Positions 1 to 8,315 of a stretch of 64,000 nucleotides of DNA are shown in pieces. Each line of letters begins with the position of its first letter. Position 1 is the first letter of the stretch. This DNA comes from MR-S7 sp000400995 (lineage in GTDB: Bacteria; Pseudomonadota; Gammaproteobacteria; Burkholderiales; Burkholderiaceae_C). The stretch spans positions 2,604,001 through 2,668,000 of the forward strand of contig NZ_CP152342.1 in NCBI RefSeq assembly GCF_045291395.1, written 5' to 3'. The translations under genes were made by a program, and so were the position numbers. The notes beneath the pieces are model-generated. The model was not told the DNA's origin and did not search any database. It saw only the letters and a program-made list of their open reading frames with translations.

Positions 1-285
1 GCGTTCACGCGCGAGGAACTCTGGTGCATCCTGCGCGACCTGCAGGCCGAGCAACGGTTCAACGTGATCCTCGTCACGCACGACCTGCGCGAGAGCGTGT
101 TCCTGGCCGACACGGTCTACGTGATGAGCAAGAGCCCCGGCCGCTTCATCGTGCGCCGCGAGATCGCGCTGCCGCGCCCGCGCGACCTGGAGCTGACCTA
201 CACCAAGGAATTCACCGACATCGTGCTGGAGCTGCGCGGCCACATCGGTGCCTTGAGAAAAACCGGCGGGGAGATCACGCAATGA
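1..285 (+). CDS. ABC transporter ATP-binding protein, C-terminal part
   Basis: The gene enters from outside the window and reads in frame from base 1 to a TGA at 283-285. The 94 visible residues contain the H-loop region (VILVTHDLRES) followed by the typical C-terminal tail of SsuB/TauB/NrtD-type ATPases that energise nitrate/sulfonate/taurine-class importers. Walker A, Walker B and the signature motif lie upstream of the window. Its stop overlaps the start of the permease gene (ATGA), so the two are translationally coupled subunits of one importer. The substrate cannot be told from this fragment; the sulfur-related neighbours suggest a sulfonate-like compound, which is inference. Confidence 0.9.
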   Translation, partial: AFTREELWCILRDLQAEQRFNVILVTHDLRESVFLADTVYVMSKSPGRFIVRREIALPRPRDLELTYTKEFTDIVLELRGHIGALRKTGGEITQ

Positions 286-1058
286 ACGCACGCCAACGCA
301 AATACGCCGAACGCTGGTCGCCCTGGGTGCTGCTGCTGGCCGTCGTCATCCTGTGGCAGATCATCTGCTCGGCCTTCAACGTCTCGGAATTCATCTTCCC
401 CAGCCCCTGGGCCATCTGGACACAGTTCGTCGAATACAAGGCCGTGATCGCGGGCCACGCCTGGCGCACCTTCTGGGTGACGATGGCGGGCTTCGGCATC
501 GCCATCGTCGTGGGCGTGCTGTTGGGCTTCCTCATCGGCAGCTCGCGCATCGCCTACGCGGCGGTCTATCCGCTGATGACGGCGTTCAACGCGCTGCCCA
601 AGGCCGCGTTCGTGCCCATCCTCGTGGTGTGGTTCGGTATCGGCGTAGGGCCGGCCATCCTCACGGCGTTTCTCATCAGCTTCTTTCCCATCATGGTGAA
701 CATCGCCACGGGCCTGGCCACGCTGGAGCCCGAACTGGAAGACGTGCTGCGCGTGCTGGGCGCCAAGCGCTGGGACGTGCTGGTCAAGGTCGGCCTGCCG
801 CGCTCGCTGCCCTACTTCTACGGCTCGCTGAAGGTGGCGATCACGCTGGCCTTCGTCGGCACCACGGTCAGCGAGATGACCGCCGCCAACGAGGGCATCG
901 GCTACCTGCTCATCAGCGCGGGCTCCTCGATGCAGATGGGCCTGGCCTTCGCCGGCCTGCTGGCCGTGGGCGCGATGGCGATGGCGATGTACGAGCTGTT
1001 CAGCTATGTGGAAAAGCACACCACGGGCTGGGCGCGTCGGGGTTCGCAAGGGGAATGA
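282..1058 (+). CDS. ABC transporter permease, SsuC/TauC/NrtB-like
   Basis: A 258-residue inner-membrane permease with about six hydrophobic segments, the usual size for the BPD_transp_1 family of nitrate/sulfonate/taurine importers. The EAA-type loop that contacts the ATPase is visible around LEPELEDVLRVLGAKRWDVL. The ATG at 282 overlaps the stop of the ATPase gene by four bases; a longer in-frame opening to base 24 lies inside the ATPase gene and is not a credible start. No binding protein is visible after it (the next genes are on the other strand), so the partner probably lies before the window. Substrate unknown. Confidence 0.92.
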   Translation: MNARQRKYAERWSPWVLLLAVVILWQIICSAFNVSEFIFPSPWAIWTQFVEYKAVIAGHAWRTFWVTMAGFGIAIVVGVLLGFLIGSSRIAYAAVYPLMTAFNALPKAAFVPILVVWFGIGVGPAILTAFLISFFPIMVNIATGLATLEPELEDVLRVLGAKRWDVLVKVGLPRSLPYFYGSLKVAITLAFVGTTVSEMTAANEGIGYLLISAGSSMQMGLAFAGLLAVGAMAMAMYELFSYVEKHTTGWARRGSQGE

Positions 1059-1089
1059 TCAACTACGGCCTCTTTCGAAGAGAAGGCTT

Positions 1090-2235
1090 TCAACCACCCA
1101 GCGCCGCCCGCCCCGCCGCGATGAGCACGCTGTCGTCCTGCGGCGTATGCACCCGCCCGCAGAGCACGTCGCGCAGGTGCCTCTCCAGGGGGTTGCTGCG
1201 CGACAGCCCGTGGTTGCTGGTGAGCGCTAGCGCCTCCTGCACGGCATCCGCCGCGTTGCGCATCACCACGGTCTTGAGCAGGCCCGCCTGCACCGCGCCG
1301 ACCGGCGTGCCGCCGTCCAGGTCATGCGCCAGGCCGTCCAGCAGGCGCTGGCTGGACAGCAGCAGCGCCTCGATGCGGCCGACCGCCTCCTGCACGCGCG
1401 CCAGCGTGGCCAGGGGTGTGCCCAGGTTGGAGGGCACGCGTTCGCGCAGGAAGCGCAGCAGCCAGTCTCGCGCGGCACGGGCCACGCCGGTGTAGAGCGC
1501 GCCGAGCAGCAGCGTCATCTCGGCCTGGAAGGCCCCTTCCGCCAGCGCGCGCGTGCCGGCGGGCTGCAGGTCCAGCACATGGTCCGGCGGCGTGGGCACG
1601 TCCTGCAGCACCACATCGTGGCTGCCGCTGGCGCGCAGGCCCAGGTGGTCCCAGGTGGGATCGATGCGCACGCCCGGGCTGTCCGCGCGCACGAGGAAGG
1701 TGCCCACGCGCGGTGCGGCCTCGTCGGTGCGCGCCCATACGGCGTACCAGCGCAGGATGGGCGCGCCGGTGGAATAGATCTTGCGCCCGCTCAGGCGCCA
1801 GCCCTCGGGCGTGCGCCGCGCCACGGTGGCGGGCAGGCCGCCGCGCGCGGGCGAGCCCAGCTCCGGCTCCACGCGCAGCGCGTTGATGAGCGACACGCCC
1901 TCCACCGCCTCGCGCACCACGCGGCGCGCCAGTGCCTCGGGCCAGGGCGAATCCGCCCGCCCCATGCCGCGCTGCTGCATGTACTGCATGGTGAGTACCA
2001 GCGCCGTCGCCGGGCAGCCGTGGCCGATGGCGCCGATCACGTCGGCCAGTTGCGCCAGCGGCGCGCCCTGCCCGCCCAGCGTGCGCGGCGCGGCCAGGGC
2101 CAGCAGGCCGGCGGCGTGCAGCTCGGCGAAGTTCTCGTGGGGAAAGCTGCCGTCGCGGTCGTGCGCGGCAGCGCGTTGCGCGAAGCCGGCCGCGAGCACG
2201 CGCGCCGTCTCGCCCCAGCCGGTCGGTGCATTCAT
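1090..2235 (-). CDS. acyl-CoA dehydrogenase family flavoprotein (sulfur-cluster type)
   Basis: This 381-residue protein has the acyl-CoA dehydrogenase fold: an N-terminal helical part (LGGQGAPLAQLADVIGAIGHG), a middle beta domain with the FAD-binding stretch (GWRLSGRKIYSTGAP) and a C-terminal helical domain (residues about 235-375). It follows the flavin monooxygenase gene by two bases, so the two are one operon. Members of this superfamily beside LLM monooxygenases often act in sulfur scavenging (SfnB, DszC-like) rather than fatty-acid oxidation. A role in desulfurising an organic compound is therefore inferred from context. The start ATG at 2235 was chosen because the upstream in-frame extension runs into the neighbouring gene. 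Confidence 0.85.
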   Translation of the reverse strand: MNAPTGWGETARVLAAGFAQRAAAHDRDGSFPHENFAELHAAGLLALAAPRTLGGQGAPLAQLADVIGAIGHGCPATALVLTMQYMQQRGMGRADSPWPEALARRVVREAVEGVSLINALRVEPELGSPARGGLPATVARRTPEGWRLSGRKIYSTGAPILRWYAVWARTDEAAPRVGTFLVRADSPGVRIDPTWDHLGLRASGSHDVVLQDVPTPPDHVLDLQPAGTRALAEGAFQAEMTLLLGALYTGVARAARDWLLRFLRERVPSNLGTPLATLARVQEAVGRIEALLLSSQRLLDGLAHDLDGGTPVGAVQAGLLKTVVMRNAADAVQEALALTSNHGLSRSNPLERHLRDVLCGRVHTPQDDSVLIAAGRAALGG

Positions 2236-2237
2236 GC

Positions 2238-3338
2238 TCAGGCCGCCTTGCGTTCCAGTGCGCGCTGCGCGTCGCGCTCGGCCACCTTGGCGCGTACCAG
2301 CGGCAGCAGCTCGCGGCCGTATTCGACGGCGTCCACCAGCGGGTCGAAGCCGCGCAGCAGGAAAGTCTCGATGCCCAGGTCGTAGTACGCGAGCAGCGCG
2401 TCGGCCACCTGTTCGGGCGTGCCTACGAGCGCGGTGGAGTTGCTGCGCCCGCCCGTCTCGCGCGCGATGGCGGTCCACAGGCGCTCGTCCACGCGGTCGC
2501 CCTTGGCGGCGTCGGCCAGCAGGCGGCGTGCGCCCTCGCTCTGCTGCGGGCCGGCGCCGCGCGCGTGGGCGATCTGCACCTGCTGGGCGCGCGTGGCTTC
2601 CAGGATGCGCCCGGCCTTGGCCCAGGCCTCGTCTTCGGTGGACGCGACGATGGGGCGGAACGAGACGCTGAACCCGATGCCGCGCCCGTGCGCCGCCGCC
2701 TCGGCGCGCACGCGCCGCACGAGGTCGCCCGCCTGCGCGAGCGACTCGCCCCACAGCGCGTACACGTCGGCGTGCCGGCCCGCCACCCGCAGCGCGGGCT
2801 CCGACGCGCCGCCGAAGTAGATGGGCACGTAGGGCTGCTGCAGCGGCTTGACCTCCGAGGCCGCGCCCTTCACGCGGTAGTACGTGCCCTCGTGGTCGAA
2901 GGGTTGGCTCTCCGTCCACACGCGGCGCAGCAGCGTGAGGTATTCGTCGGTGCGCGCGTAGCGCTCGTCGTGGGAGAGGAAGTCACCGTCGCGCTGCTGG
3001 TCCGCATCGGAGCCGCCGCTGATGTAGTGCACCGCCAGGCGCCCGCCCGTGTAGTGGTCCAGCGTGGCGAGCTGGCGCGCGGCCAGCGTGGGCGCCACGA
3101 AGCCGGGACGGTGCGCGAGCAGGAAGCGGATGCGCTGCGTGGCCGCCGCCGCGTAGGCCACGGTGAGCAGCGTGTCGGGGCTGGTGGAGCTGGCGGGCAC
3201 CAGGATGCGGTCGAAGCCCGCGTATTCATGTGCCTGGGCGAATGCGCGCACGTAGGCCGGGTCCACCGCGGGGCCGCGGCGCGCAAGGGTTTCTGACACT
3301 TCGTGCGGCTGGATCATGCCGATGAGCTGGATGGGCAT
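2238..3338 (-). CDS. LLM-class FMN-dependent monooxygenase (SsuD/SfnG-like)
   Basis: A 366-residue luciferase-like monooxygenase of the alkanesulfonate monooxygenase subfamily. Recognisable stretches are the N-terminal IQLIGMIQPHE strand, HRPGFVAPTLAARQLATLD, the GGSDADQQRDGDF loop and YRVKGAASEVKPLQQPYVPIYFGGASE. The family uses FMNH2 and O2 to cleave C-S bonds and release sulfite; the reduced flavin could come from SsuE encoded at 22845-23444. The start ATG at 3338 has a GGAGAG ribosome site 10-12 bases before it. A shared 30-nt motif lies 97 bases upstream (3435-3464). It differs from the SsuD at 20422-21597, so two such enzymes exist here. The exact sulfonate or sulfone substrate is unknown. 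Confidence 0.88.
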   Translation of the reverse strand: MPIQLIGMIQPHEVSETLARRGPAVDPAYVRAFAQAHEYAGFDRILVPASSTSPDTLLTVAYAAAATQRIRFLLAHRPGFVAPTLAARQLATLDHYTGGRLAVHYISGGSDADQQRDGDFLSHDERYARTDEYLTLLRRVWTESQPFDHEGTYYRVKGAASEVKPLQQPYVPIYFGGASEPALRVAGRHADVYALWGESLAQAGDLVRRVRAEAAAHGRGIGFSVSFRPIVASTEDEAWAKAGRILEATRAQQVQIAHARGAGPQQSEGARRLLADAAKGDRVDERLWTAIARETGGRSNSTALVGTPEQVADALLAYYDLGIETFLLRGFDPLVDAVEYGRELLPLVRAKVAERDAQRALERKAA

Positions 3339-3434
3339 AGGAAGAAACTCTCCGGGAGGGTGGACAAACAAAGCGCCGGCAAGGCATGCCATGCGCCCGC
3401 GTGCCGCCATGATCGGCACGCGAGTGCTCCGCGC

Positions 3435-3464
3435 CAACGAAGGAAAACGCGTTTGCTTGTGCGC
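3435..3464 (-). promoter_or_regulatory. 30-nt sulfur-cluster motif, copy A
   Basis: Read on the minus strand this is GCGCACAAGCA, twelve variable bases, TTCGTT and a final G. It matches three other copies (7665-7694, 12188-12217, 16445-16474) at nearly all conserved columns. It sits 97 bases before the monooxygenase start. A CysB- or SsuR-type operator is the inferred role; no site has been tested. Confidence 0.5.
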
Positions 3465-3503
3465 TTTGTGCGGGCCTCGGGCAGCCGCCAGGCATTCATA
3501 GCC

Positions 3504-3548
3504 AAATCGGCCTCAAGCGCTTTACTGGAAAGCGCAAGCAGCTATCAA
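3504..3548 (-). repeat. dispersed palindromic repeat, copy 1
   Basis: On the minus strand it reads GATAGCTGCTTGCGCTTT...AAAGCGCTTGAGGCCGATTT, an imperfect palindrome matching the family seen at 9921, 15881, 23462, 56271 and elsewhere. It lies between the cytochrome gene end and the monooxygenase promoter region. Confidence 0.85.
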
Positions 3549-3565
3549 TTAAGAAGCGGAGTGCA

Positions 3566-4726
3566 TCAATGGGGGAAGCCGCCGCGCACCAGCCGCACCG
3601 CGTCGGCATCCATGCGCCGCAGCAGGGCATCCAGCCCCTGCCCGTCCGCCGGCGCACGCGGCGGGGTGGACGCACCCGGCGCGGAGCGGCAGACGAGATC
3701 GTCTTCCGACCAGCCGCCCTGCCCCGGCTGCGCCCGCGCCCGCAGCCAGCCCGCGCGGTCCACGAGCAGCGTGTGGCCCGGCGCGGCGGCGGCATCCACG
3801 CCCAGCAGCAAGGCCAGCGCGGGCAGCAGGTGCGCATCGGCCGCTTCGCATTCGGGGACGGCAGGCGCACCACCCACCACCACGCCCACCATGCGCGGGT
3901 CTTCGGGCGGCAGTGCCGCGCCGGGCGCGGTCAGCACCACCTGCAGGCGCTGGCCCTGCAGGCTGCGCGCGTCGCGCAGGCCGCCGTGGCGGCAGCGCAG
4001 CGCGGCGGAGGGCATGCGCACAGGACGCTCCCACGCACCGGACTCGCGCAGCATGCGGCCCGCGGCGTGGGCCTGCAGGTAGTCGAGCACCTGCCAGATC
4101 TCCGTGTCGCCGAGCTGCCCCGGGCCGAAGCCCGGCATGGTCTGCAGCCCGGCCCGGCCATGCATGCCGTGGCGGATGCGCCAGAACAGCTCGCCTTCCA
4201 GCCGCTTCCACAGCAGGCCGCCGGTGAGCATGGGCGGCCACATGGGCAGGCGCGCCGCGTCGGGGCCTTCGCCGCGCGCATCCGCGCCATGGCAGCGCAC
4301 GCAGTGCGCAGCGTAGACCGCCTGTCCGCGCACGATGCCCGCGGCCGCAAAATCGGTGGGCGAGCGGTGCAGGCTGGTGGGCACCGCGGGGGCCAGCAGC
4401 AACTGCGGCGACGGCCAGGGCGCCAGCAGCACCAGCGCCAGAGCCGCGGCGGACAACCCCCAGCGTGCGCGCCGAGCGCGCCACGCCAGCGCCGCGAGCA
4501 CCAGCACCAGGGCCAGCAGCACGCAGCCCAGCGTGAGTGCCACGCGGCGGGCATGGCCGCCGTCGATCGCCAGCATCTCCGCCGCCAGCCGGTGCGCGAA
4601 GGGCCATGCGGGCTGGCCGGCGGCCTCGCCCGTGAGTCCCAGCGCGTGCAGCGCGTCACGCAGCGCGAGCTGCGCGGCGAGCATCGCCTCCAGCAGGGCG
4701 TCGAGGGCGTCGGGCGGCAGCGTCAA
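3566..4726 (-). CDS. membrane-anchored c-type cytochrome in an ABC importer operon
   Basis: About 386 residues if the TTG at 4726 is used, or 372 from the ATG at 4684; the TTG is preceded by GGTGAG, and the start is uncertain. An amphipathic N-terminus is followed by two membrane segments (about residues 62-82 and 90-110). A cytochrome c domain follows with heme motif CVRCH (about 142-146) and a likely axial Met in LQTMPGFGPG. The C-terminal 150 residues after the heme domain resemble nothing I recognise. It begins about five bases after the ABC ATPase stop, so it is the last gene of the binding protein-permease-ATPase operon. A cytochrome in such an operon is unusual; it may accept electrons in the periplasm from oxidation of the imported or released sulfur compound, which is speculation. 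Confidence 0.8.
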   Translation of the reverse strand: MTLPPDALDALLEAMLAAQLALRDALHALGLTGEAAGQPAWPFAHRLAAEMLAIDGGHARRVALTLGCVLLALVLVLAALAWRARRARWGLSAAALALVLLAPWPSPQLLLAPAVPTSLHRSPTDFAAAGIVRGQAVYAAHCVRCHGADARGEGPDAARLPMWPPMLTGGLLWKRLEGELFWRIRHGMHGRAGLQTMPGFGPGQLGDTEIWQVLDYLQAHAAGRMLRESGAWERPVRMPSAALRCRHGGLRDARSLQGQRLQVVLTAPGAALPPEDPRMVGVVVGGAPAVPECEAADAHLLPALALLLGVDAAAAPGHTLLVDRAGWLRARAQPGQGGWSEDDLVCRSAPGASTPPRAPADGQGLDALLRRMDADAVRLVRGGFPH

Positions 4727-4730
4727 CGGC

Positions 4731-5585
4731 TCACCAGCTGTCGCCCAGACCCAGCAGCGCGAGCGCGCGGCGGCGCAGCTCGGCCAGGCGCGGATCGCCC
4801 CGGTGGCGCGGGTACGGCAGGTCGTTGACCAGCACCTCGCGCACGCGCGCGGGCCGCTCGGTGAACACCACCACGCGCTGGGCCATGAACAGCGCCTCCT
4901 CCACATCGTGCGTGACCAGCAGCGCCGAGAAGCCCGCGCGCTGCCACAGCTGCACCAGCTCGGTCTGCATGGCCAGGCGCGTGAGCGAGTCGAGCTTGCC
5001 GAGGGGCTCGTCGAGCACCAGCAGGCGCGGGTCGTTGACCAGCGCGCGCGCCAGCGCCACGCGCTGGGCCATGCCGCCCGACAGCTCGTGCGGGAACGCG
5101 CGCTCGAAAGGCGCCAGGCCCACCAGCGCCAGCGCCTCATCCACGCGCTGGCGCTCGCGGCGCAGCAGGCCGCGCGCCTGCAGGCCCAGGGCCACGTTGT
5201 CCCACACGGTGCGCCAGGGGTAGAGCGTGGGGTCCTGGAAGACGACGATGCGCGACGGGTCGGGCTCCGTGATGGCCGCGCCGTCCTGGCGCAGCGTGCC
5301 CCGGCTGGCGGGCTCCAGCCCGGCCACCAGGCGCAGCAGCGTGCTCTTTCCGCAGCCGCTGGGGCCGAGCAGCGCCACGAACTCGCCGGGGGCGATGGAG
5401 AGGTCCAGACCGTCGATCACCTGCAGCGCCTGCCCGGCCTTGCTGCCCTGGGCGGCGCGCTGCGCGAACCAGTGGCTGACCTGCTCCACGTCGATGCGGG
5501 CGCCGTGCACACGGGCGCCGTGCACACGGGCGCCGTGCACACGGGCGCCGCGCTGCTGCGGCTCCGGGGTAGCGATGCTCACCAT
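4731..5585 (-). CDS. ABC transporter ATP-binding protein (sulfonate/taurine class)
   Basis: A 284-residue ATPase with Walker A (GPSGCGKST), Q-loop (FQDPTLYPW), signature (LSGGMAQR), Walker B (LLVLDEPLGKLD) and H-loop (VTHDVEEA). It belongs to the SsuB/TauB group. The ATG at 5585 overlaps the permease stop by seven bases. Residues about 13-30 are a tandem VHGAR repeat encoded by a 15-bp minisatellite (5498-5550), placed before the first ATPase strand and probably a flexible tail. It works with the permease at 5579-6607 and the binding protein at 6604-7599. Substrate is not determined by sequence. Confidence 0.93.
   Translation of the reverse strand: MVSIATPEPQQRGARVHGARVHGARVHGARIDVEQVSHWFAQRAAQGSKAGQALQVIDGLDLSIAPGEFVALLGPSGCGKSTLLRLVAGLEPASRGTLRQDGAAITEPDPSRIVVFQDPTLYPWRTVWDNVALGLQARGLLRRERQRVDEALALVGLAPFERAFPHELSGGMAQRVALARALVNDPRLLVLDEPLGKLDSLTRLAMQTELVQLWQRAGFSALLVTHDVEEALFMAQRVVVFTERPARVREVLVNDLPYPRHRGDPRLAELRRRALALLGLGDSW
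5498..5550 (-). repeat. 15-bp tandem repeat inside the ABC ATPase gene
   Basis: Plus-strand unit GGGCGCCGTGCACAC occurs three times exactly (5498-5512, 5513-5527, 5528-5542) and then half again. It is in frame and encodes repeating GARVH. Copy number could change without a frameshift. Confidence 0.95.
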
Positions 5586-6607
5586 TTCACCACCCCCTTC
5601 TGCCACGACAGCACGCGGTCGCGCACCGTGAACAGCAGCGTGATGACGCCCGAAAACAGCAGCGCCATGAGGATCAGCGCGGCATACATGTTGGGGTACG
5701 CCGCCCAGCCCTGCGCCCAGGTGAGGTACCAGCCCAGGCCCGACTTCACGCCCAGCATCTCGGCCACCACCAGCGTGGAGAACGCGGCGCCCAGGCCCAT
5801 GAACAGCCCCACGAACACCTGCGGCAGCGCCGCCGGAATGGCCACGCGCAGCACCAGGAACCACGGCGACGCGCCCATGGTGCGGGCCACGTCGTAGTAG
5901 TTCTTGTGCACGCCCGCCACGCCCGACCAGGTGAGGATGGCCACCGGGAAGGCCATGCCCAGCGCGATCAGGAACACGGCCGTGGACCAGCTCGACGGGA
6001 AGAAGTAGAAGCTGATCGGCAGCAGCGCCGTGGTGGGCACGGGCCCGAGGATGCGCAGCACCGGGTGCACCCAGTAGCTGGCCGCGCGCGACCAGCCGAT
6101 GAGCACGCCCGTGGCGAAGCCCGCCGCCGCGCCGATGGCGATGCCGATGGCCAGCAGCCGCAGCGAATTGGCGGCGCTCTCGGCCAGGCGCGGCGCATCG
6201 CCCGCGTAGACCTCCACCAGCGCCTGCGGCGGCGCGAAGAACGGCGGCGGCAGCACGCCGAGCTTGGCCGTCAGCACCTCCCACAGCGCCAGCCCCGCCG
6301 CCAGCGCCACCAGCCAGGGCCCCGCGGGCCGCAGCCGCTCGCGCAGCGCGGCCAGCGGGCGCGCCGCGCGCGGCGCGAGCACCAGCACCGCCAGCAGCAG
6401 CGCCACGGCGGCGGCGCCGGCCGCGAACTCGGCGGTGTAGGCCCATTCGGTGAAGCCCGCGGGCTTGTTGGGCCACACCTGGGTGAGCGCCGCGAGCAGC
6501 GCCCAGGCCAGCGCGGCCAGCGCGCCCGTCCACCACAGGGGCGCCCGGGCTTGCGCCTGGCGCAACGCGGGCGGCGGGGCGAGCAGGCGGTCGGCAACGG
6601 CGCTCAT
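5579..6607 (-). CDS. ABC transporter permease with extended N-terminus
   Basis: A 342-residue permease whose C-terminal 240 residues carry the BPD_transp_1 domain, with the ATPase-contact loop around YYDVARTMGASPWFLVLRVAIP. The first 100 residues add two or three hydrophobic segments (WWTGALAALAWALLAALTQ; GAAAVALLLAVLVLAP), making it longer than the usual 250-270 residues. Its start overlaps the binding-protein stop (ATGA at 6604-6607) and its end overlaps the ATPase start, so all three are tightly coupled. Inner-membrane channel of an importer in the sulfonate/taurine/nitrate class. Confidence 0.92.
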   Translation of the reverse strand: MSAVADRLLAPPPALRQAQARAPLWWTGALAALAWALLAALTQVWPNKPAGFTEWAYTAEFAAGAAAVALLLAVLVLAPRAARPLAALRERLRPAGPWLVALAAGLALWEVLTAKLGVLPPPFFAPPQALVEVYAGDAPRLAESAANSLRLLAIGIAIGAAAGFATGVLIGWSRAASYWVHPVLRILGPVPTTALLPISFYFFPSSWSTAVFLIALGMAFPVAILTWSGVAGVHKNYYDVARTMGASPWFLVLRVAIPAALPQVFVGLFMGLGAAFSTLVVAEMLGVKSGLGWYLTWAQGWAAYPNMYAALILMALLFSGVITLLFTVRDRVLSWQKGVVKW

Positions 6608-7599
6608 GACAGCACGTCCGCGAACACGTGCGCGGCGAAGCGCGCGGGATCGGTGCTGGGTTTGAGCACCTTCACGAGCTTGAAGTCGCGCGCGTAGAAC
6701 TCGATCTCCTCGCGCAGCGCGCGGCCCACCGGGTGGCTGCGGTGCGTGAGCGTGCCCAGCACGGCGCGCAGCTCCGACTGCGGCACCTTGGAGTACGGGC
6801 TGTAGATGCGCGCCGTCTCGGCCGGGTTGTCGGCCACGAAGTCCGAGGCCTCGACGATGGCGCGCGTGAGCGCGGCGGCCGTGGCGCGGTCATTGCGCAC
6901 CAGCGCGCCGCTCACGCCCAGCACGCAGCAGGTCTTGGCCGCGTATTCGCCCGTGAGGTTGGTGGCCAGGTCCACCAGGCCCTGGGTGCGGCGCTGGATG
7001 AGCAGCAGGTTGGGGTCGCCGTCGGCGATCGCCTGGGCCTCGCCCTTCTCGACGGCCAGGCCCAGCATGTCCCCGGGGAACTGGCGCCAGGCCACCTCGC
7101 GCTCGGGGTCGATGCCGGCCTTGGCCAGCAGCACCGAGAAGAAATTCTTGCCCGGCGCGTTCAGGTCCGACACGGCGATGGTCTTGCCCTTGAGGTGCTT
7201 CAGGTCGGTCACGCCCGCGGGTGCGTAGCCCACCAGCCGCGAGCAGCCGCCGTGCGAGCTGCCCACCAGCTTCACGTCGAAGCCCGACTCCAGCGGCTTG
7301 ATCCAGCGGTGGATCATGCCCACCCCCGCGTCGGCCTTGGAGGTGGCGATGGTCTCCAGCAGTTGGTCGGTGGAACCGGCGAAGTTCACCAGCTCCACCT
7401 TCAAACCGTGCTTCTCGAAAATGCCCCGCTCCAGCGCCACGGGCGCGGCCGACAGGCAGATCGCGTTGGCGTTCCAGGCCAGCTTCACCGGCTTGAGCGG
7501 CGCTGCCGCCCAGCCCCGGCCCGCGCCCACGGCGCCCAGCACGGCCGCGCTGCCCGCAACGCGCAGCCAGCGGCGGCGTTCGTCGTTCTTGATTGGCAT
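6604..7599 (-). CDS. ABC transporter periplasmic substrate-binding protein (NMT1/SsuA-like)
   Basis: A 331-residue binding protein of the NMT1/SsuA class. The N-terminus ERRRWLRVAGSAAVLGAVGA has a twin-arginine look followed by a hydrophobic stretch and AAA, consistent with Tat or Sec export. Core motifs typical of the class are seen: WNANAICLSAAPVALERGIFEKHGLKVELV and LKGKTIAVSDLNAPGKNFF. The ATG at 7599 has AAAGGA nine bases ahead, preferred over an upstream ATG at 7620. A shared 30-nt motif lies 66 bases upstream. First gene of a four-gene operon ending in the cytochrome. The ligand is unknown; a sulfur compound is inferred from neighbours. Confidence 0.9.
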   Translation of the reverse strand: MPIKNDERRRWLRVAGSAAVLGAVGAGRGWAAAPLKPVKLAWNANAICLSAAPVALERGIFEKHGLKVELVNFAGSTDQLLETIATSKADAGVGMIHRWIKPLESGFDVKLVGSSHGGCSRLVGYAPAGVTDLKHLKGKTIAVSDLNAPGKNFFSVLLAKAGIDPEREVAWRQFPGDMLGLAVEKGEAQAIADGDPNLLLIQRRTQGLVDLATNLTGEYAAKTCCVLGVSGALVRNDRATAAALTRAIVEASDFVADNPAETARIYSPYSKVPQSELRAVLGTLTHRSHPVGRALREEIEFYARDFKLVKVLKPSTDPARFAAHVFADVLS

Positions 7600-7664
7600 C
7601 TCTGCCCGTCCTTTCGTCATACGTGATGGATGGACGCCATTGCACCGAAAACGCCGCGCGCCGG

Positions 7665-7694
7665 GAACGAACAAAAACAGGGATGCATATGCGC
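7665..7694 (-). promoter_or_regulatory. 30-nt sulfur-cluster motif, copy D
   Basis: On the minus strand it begins GCGCATATGCA and ends TTCGTTC. It lies in the divergent region between the binding protein (start 7599) and the dioxygenase gene (start 7740), so it could serve both. This is the most divergent of the four copies. Confidence 0.5.
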
Positions 7695-7739
7695 AAACCA
7701 GGGTTCGCAGGCGCGCGCCCCTGCGGTCCAATGCGGGGC

Positions 7740-8315
7740 ATGGACACTTACACCCTTCCCCCGCGCCTGCGGGACTTCGTGCACCACTTGGAGCAGGCCG
7801 TGGACGGCGCGCCCGCCGAAGCCCCGCTGCTGGCCCGGGGCCGCACGCTGCTGCAGGCCCTCGTCGCGCACGACGACTGGCTGCCCGAGGCCTTCGCCCG
7901 CCCCCATCCCCAGTACTACCAGCAGTACCTGCTGCACGCCGACGCGACGCAGCGCTTCTCGGTGGTGAGCTTCGTCTGGGGGCCGGGCCAGGGCACGCCC
8001 ATCCACGACCACACCGTCTGGGGCCTGATCGGCATGCTGCGCGGCGCCGAGGAGTCGCAGCCCTATGCGCAGGATGCGCAGGGCCGCTGGCGGCCGCACG
8101 GCCCCGCGCGGCTGCTGCGGCCGGGTGAGGTGGAAGCCGTATCGCCCGCCATCGGCGACGTGCACCGCGTGCGCAACGCACTGCCGGACGGCGTCTCGAT
8201 CAGCATTCACGTGTATGGTGCGGACATCGGCCGCGTCCAGCGCCACGTGTTCACCGAAGAGGGCGCCACCAAGCCCTTCGTCTCCGGCTACGCCAACCCC
8301 GTTTCCCCGACATGA
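7740..8315 (+). CDS. cysteine/thiol dioxygenase (cupin)
   Basis: A 191-residue protein of the bacterial cysteine dioxygenase family. The three-histidine iron site is visible: H89 and H91 in GTPIHDHTVWG, and H142 in DVHRVRN. Such enzymes oxidise cysteine or 3-mercaptopropionate with O2 to the sulfinate in the cytoplasm. The ATG at 7740 fits the family length; the upstream in-frame extension overlaps the divergent promoter region. The gene overlaps the four-domain rhodanese by four bases (ATGA), so the two are coupled, suggesting joint handling of thiol sulfur. Bacterial members differ in substrate (cysteine versus mercaptopropionate), which cannot be decided here. Confidence 0.88.
   Translation: MDTYTLPPRLRDFVHHLEQAVDGAPAEAPLLARGRTLLQALVAHDDWLPEAFARPHPQYYQQYLLHADATQRFSVVSFVWGPGQGTPIHDHTVWGLIGMLRGAEESQPYAQDAQGRWRPHGPARLLRPGEVEAVSPAIGDVHRVRNALPDGVSISIHVYGADIGRVQRHVFTEEGATKPFVSGYANPVSPT

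Noticed and set aside
5498..5550. CRISPR-like repeat
   Set aside because: Units are only 15 bp, directly adjacent with no spacers, and in frame within a gene.
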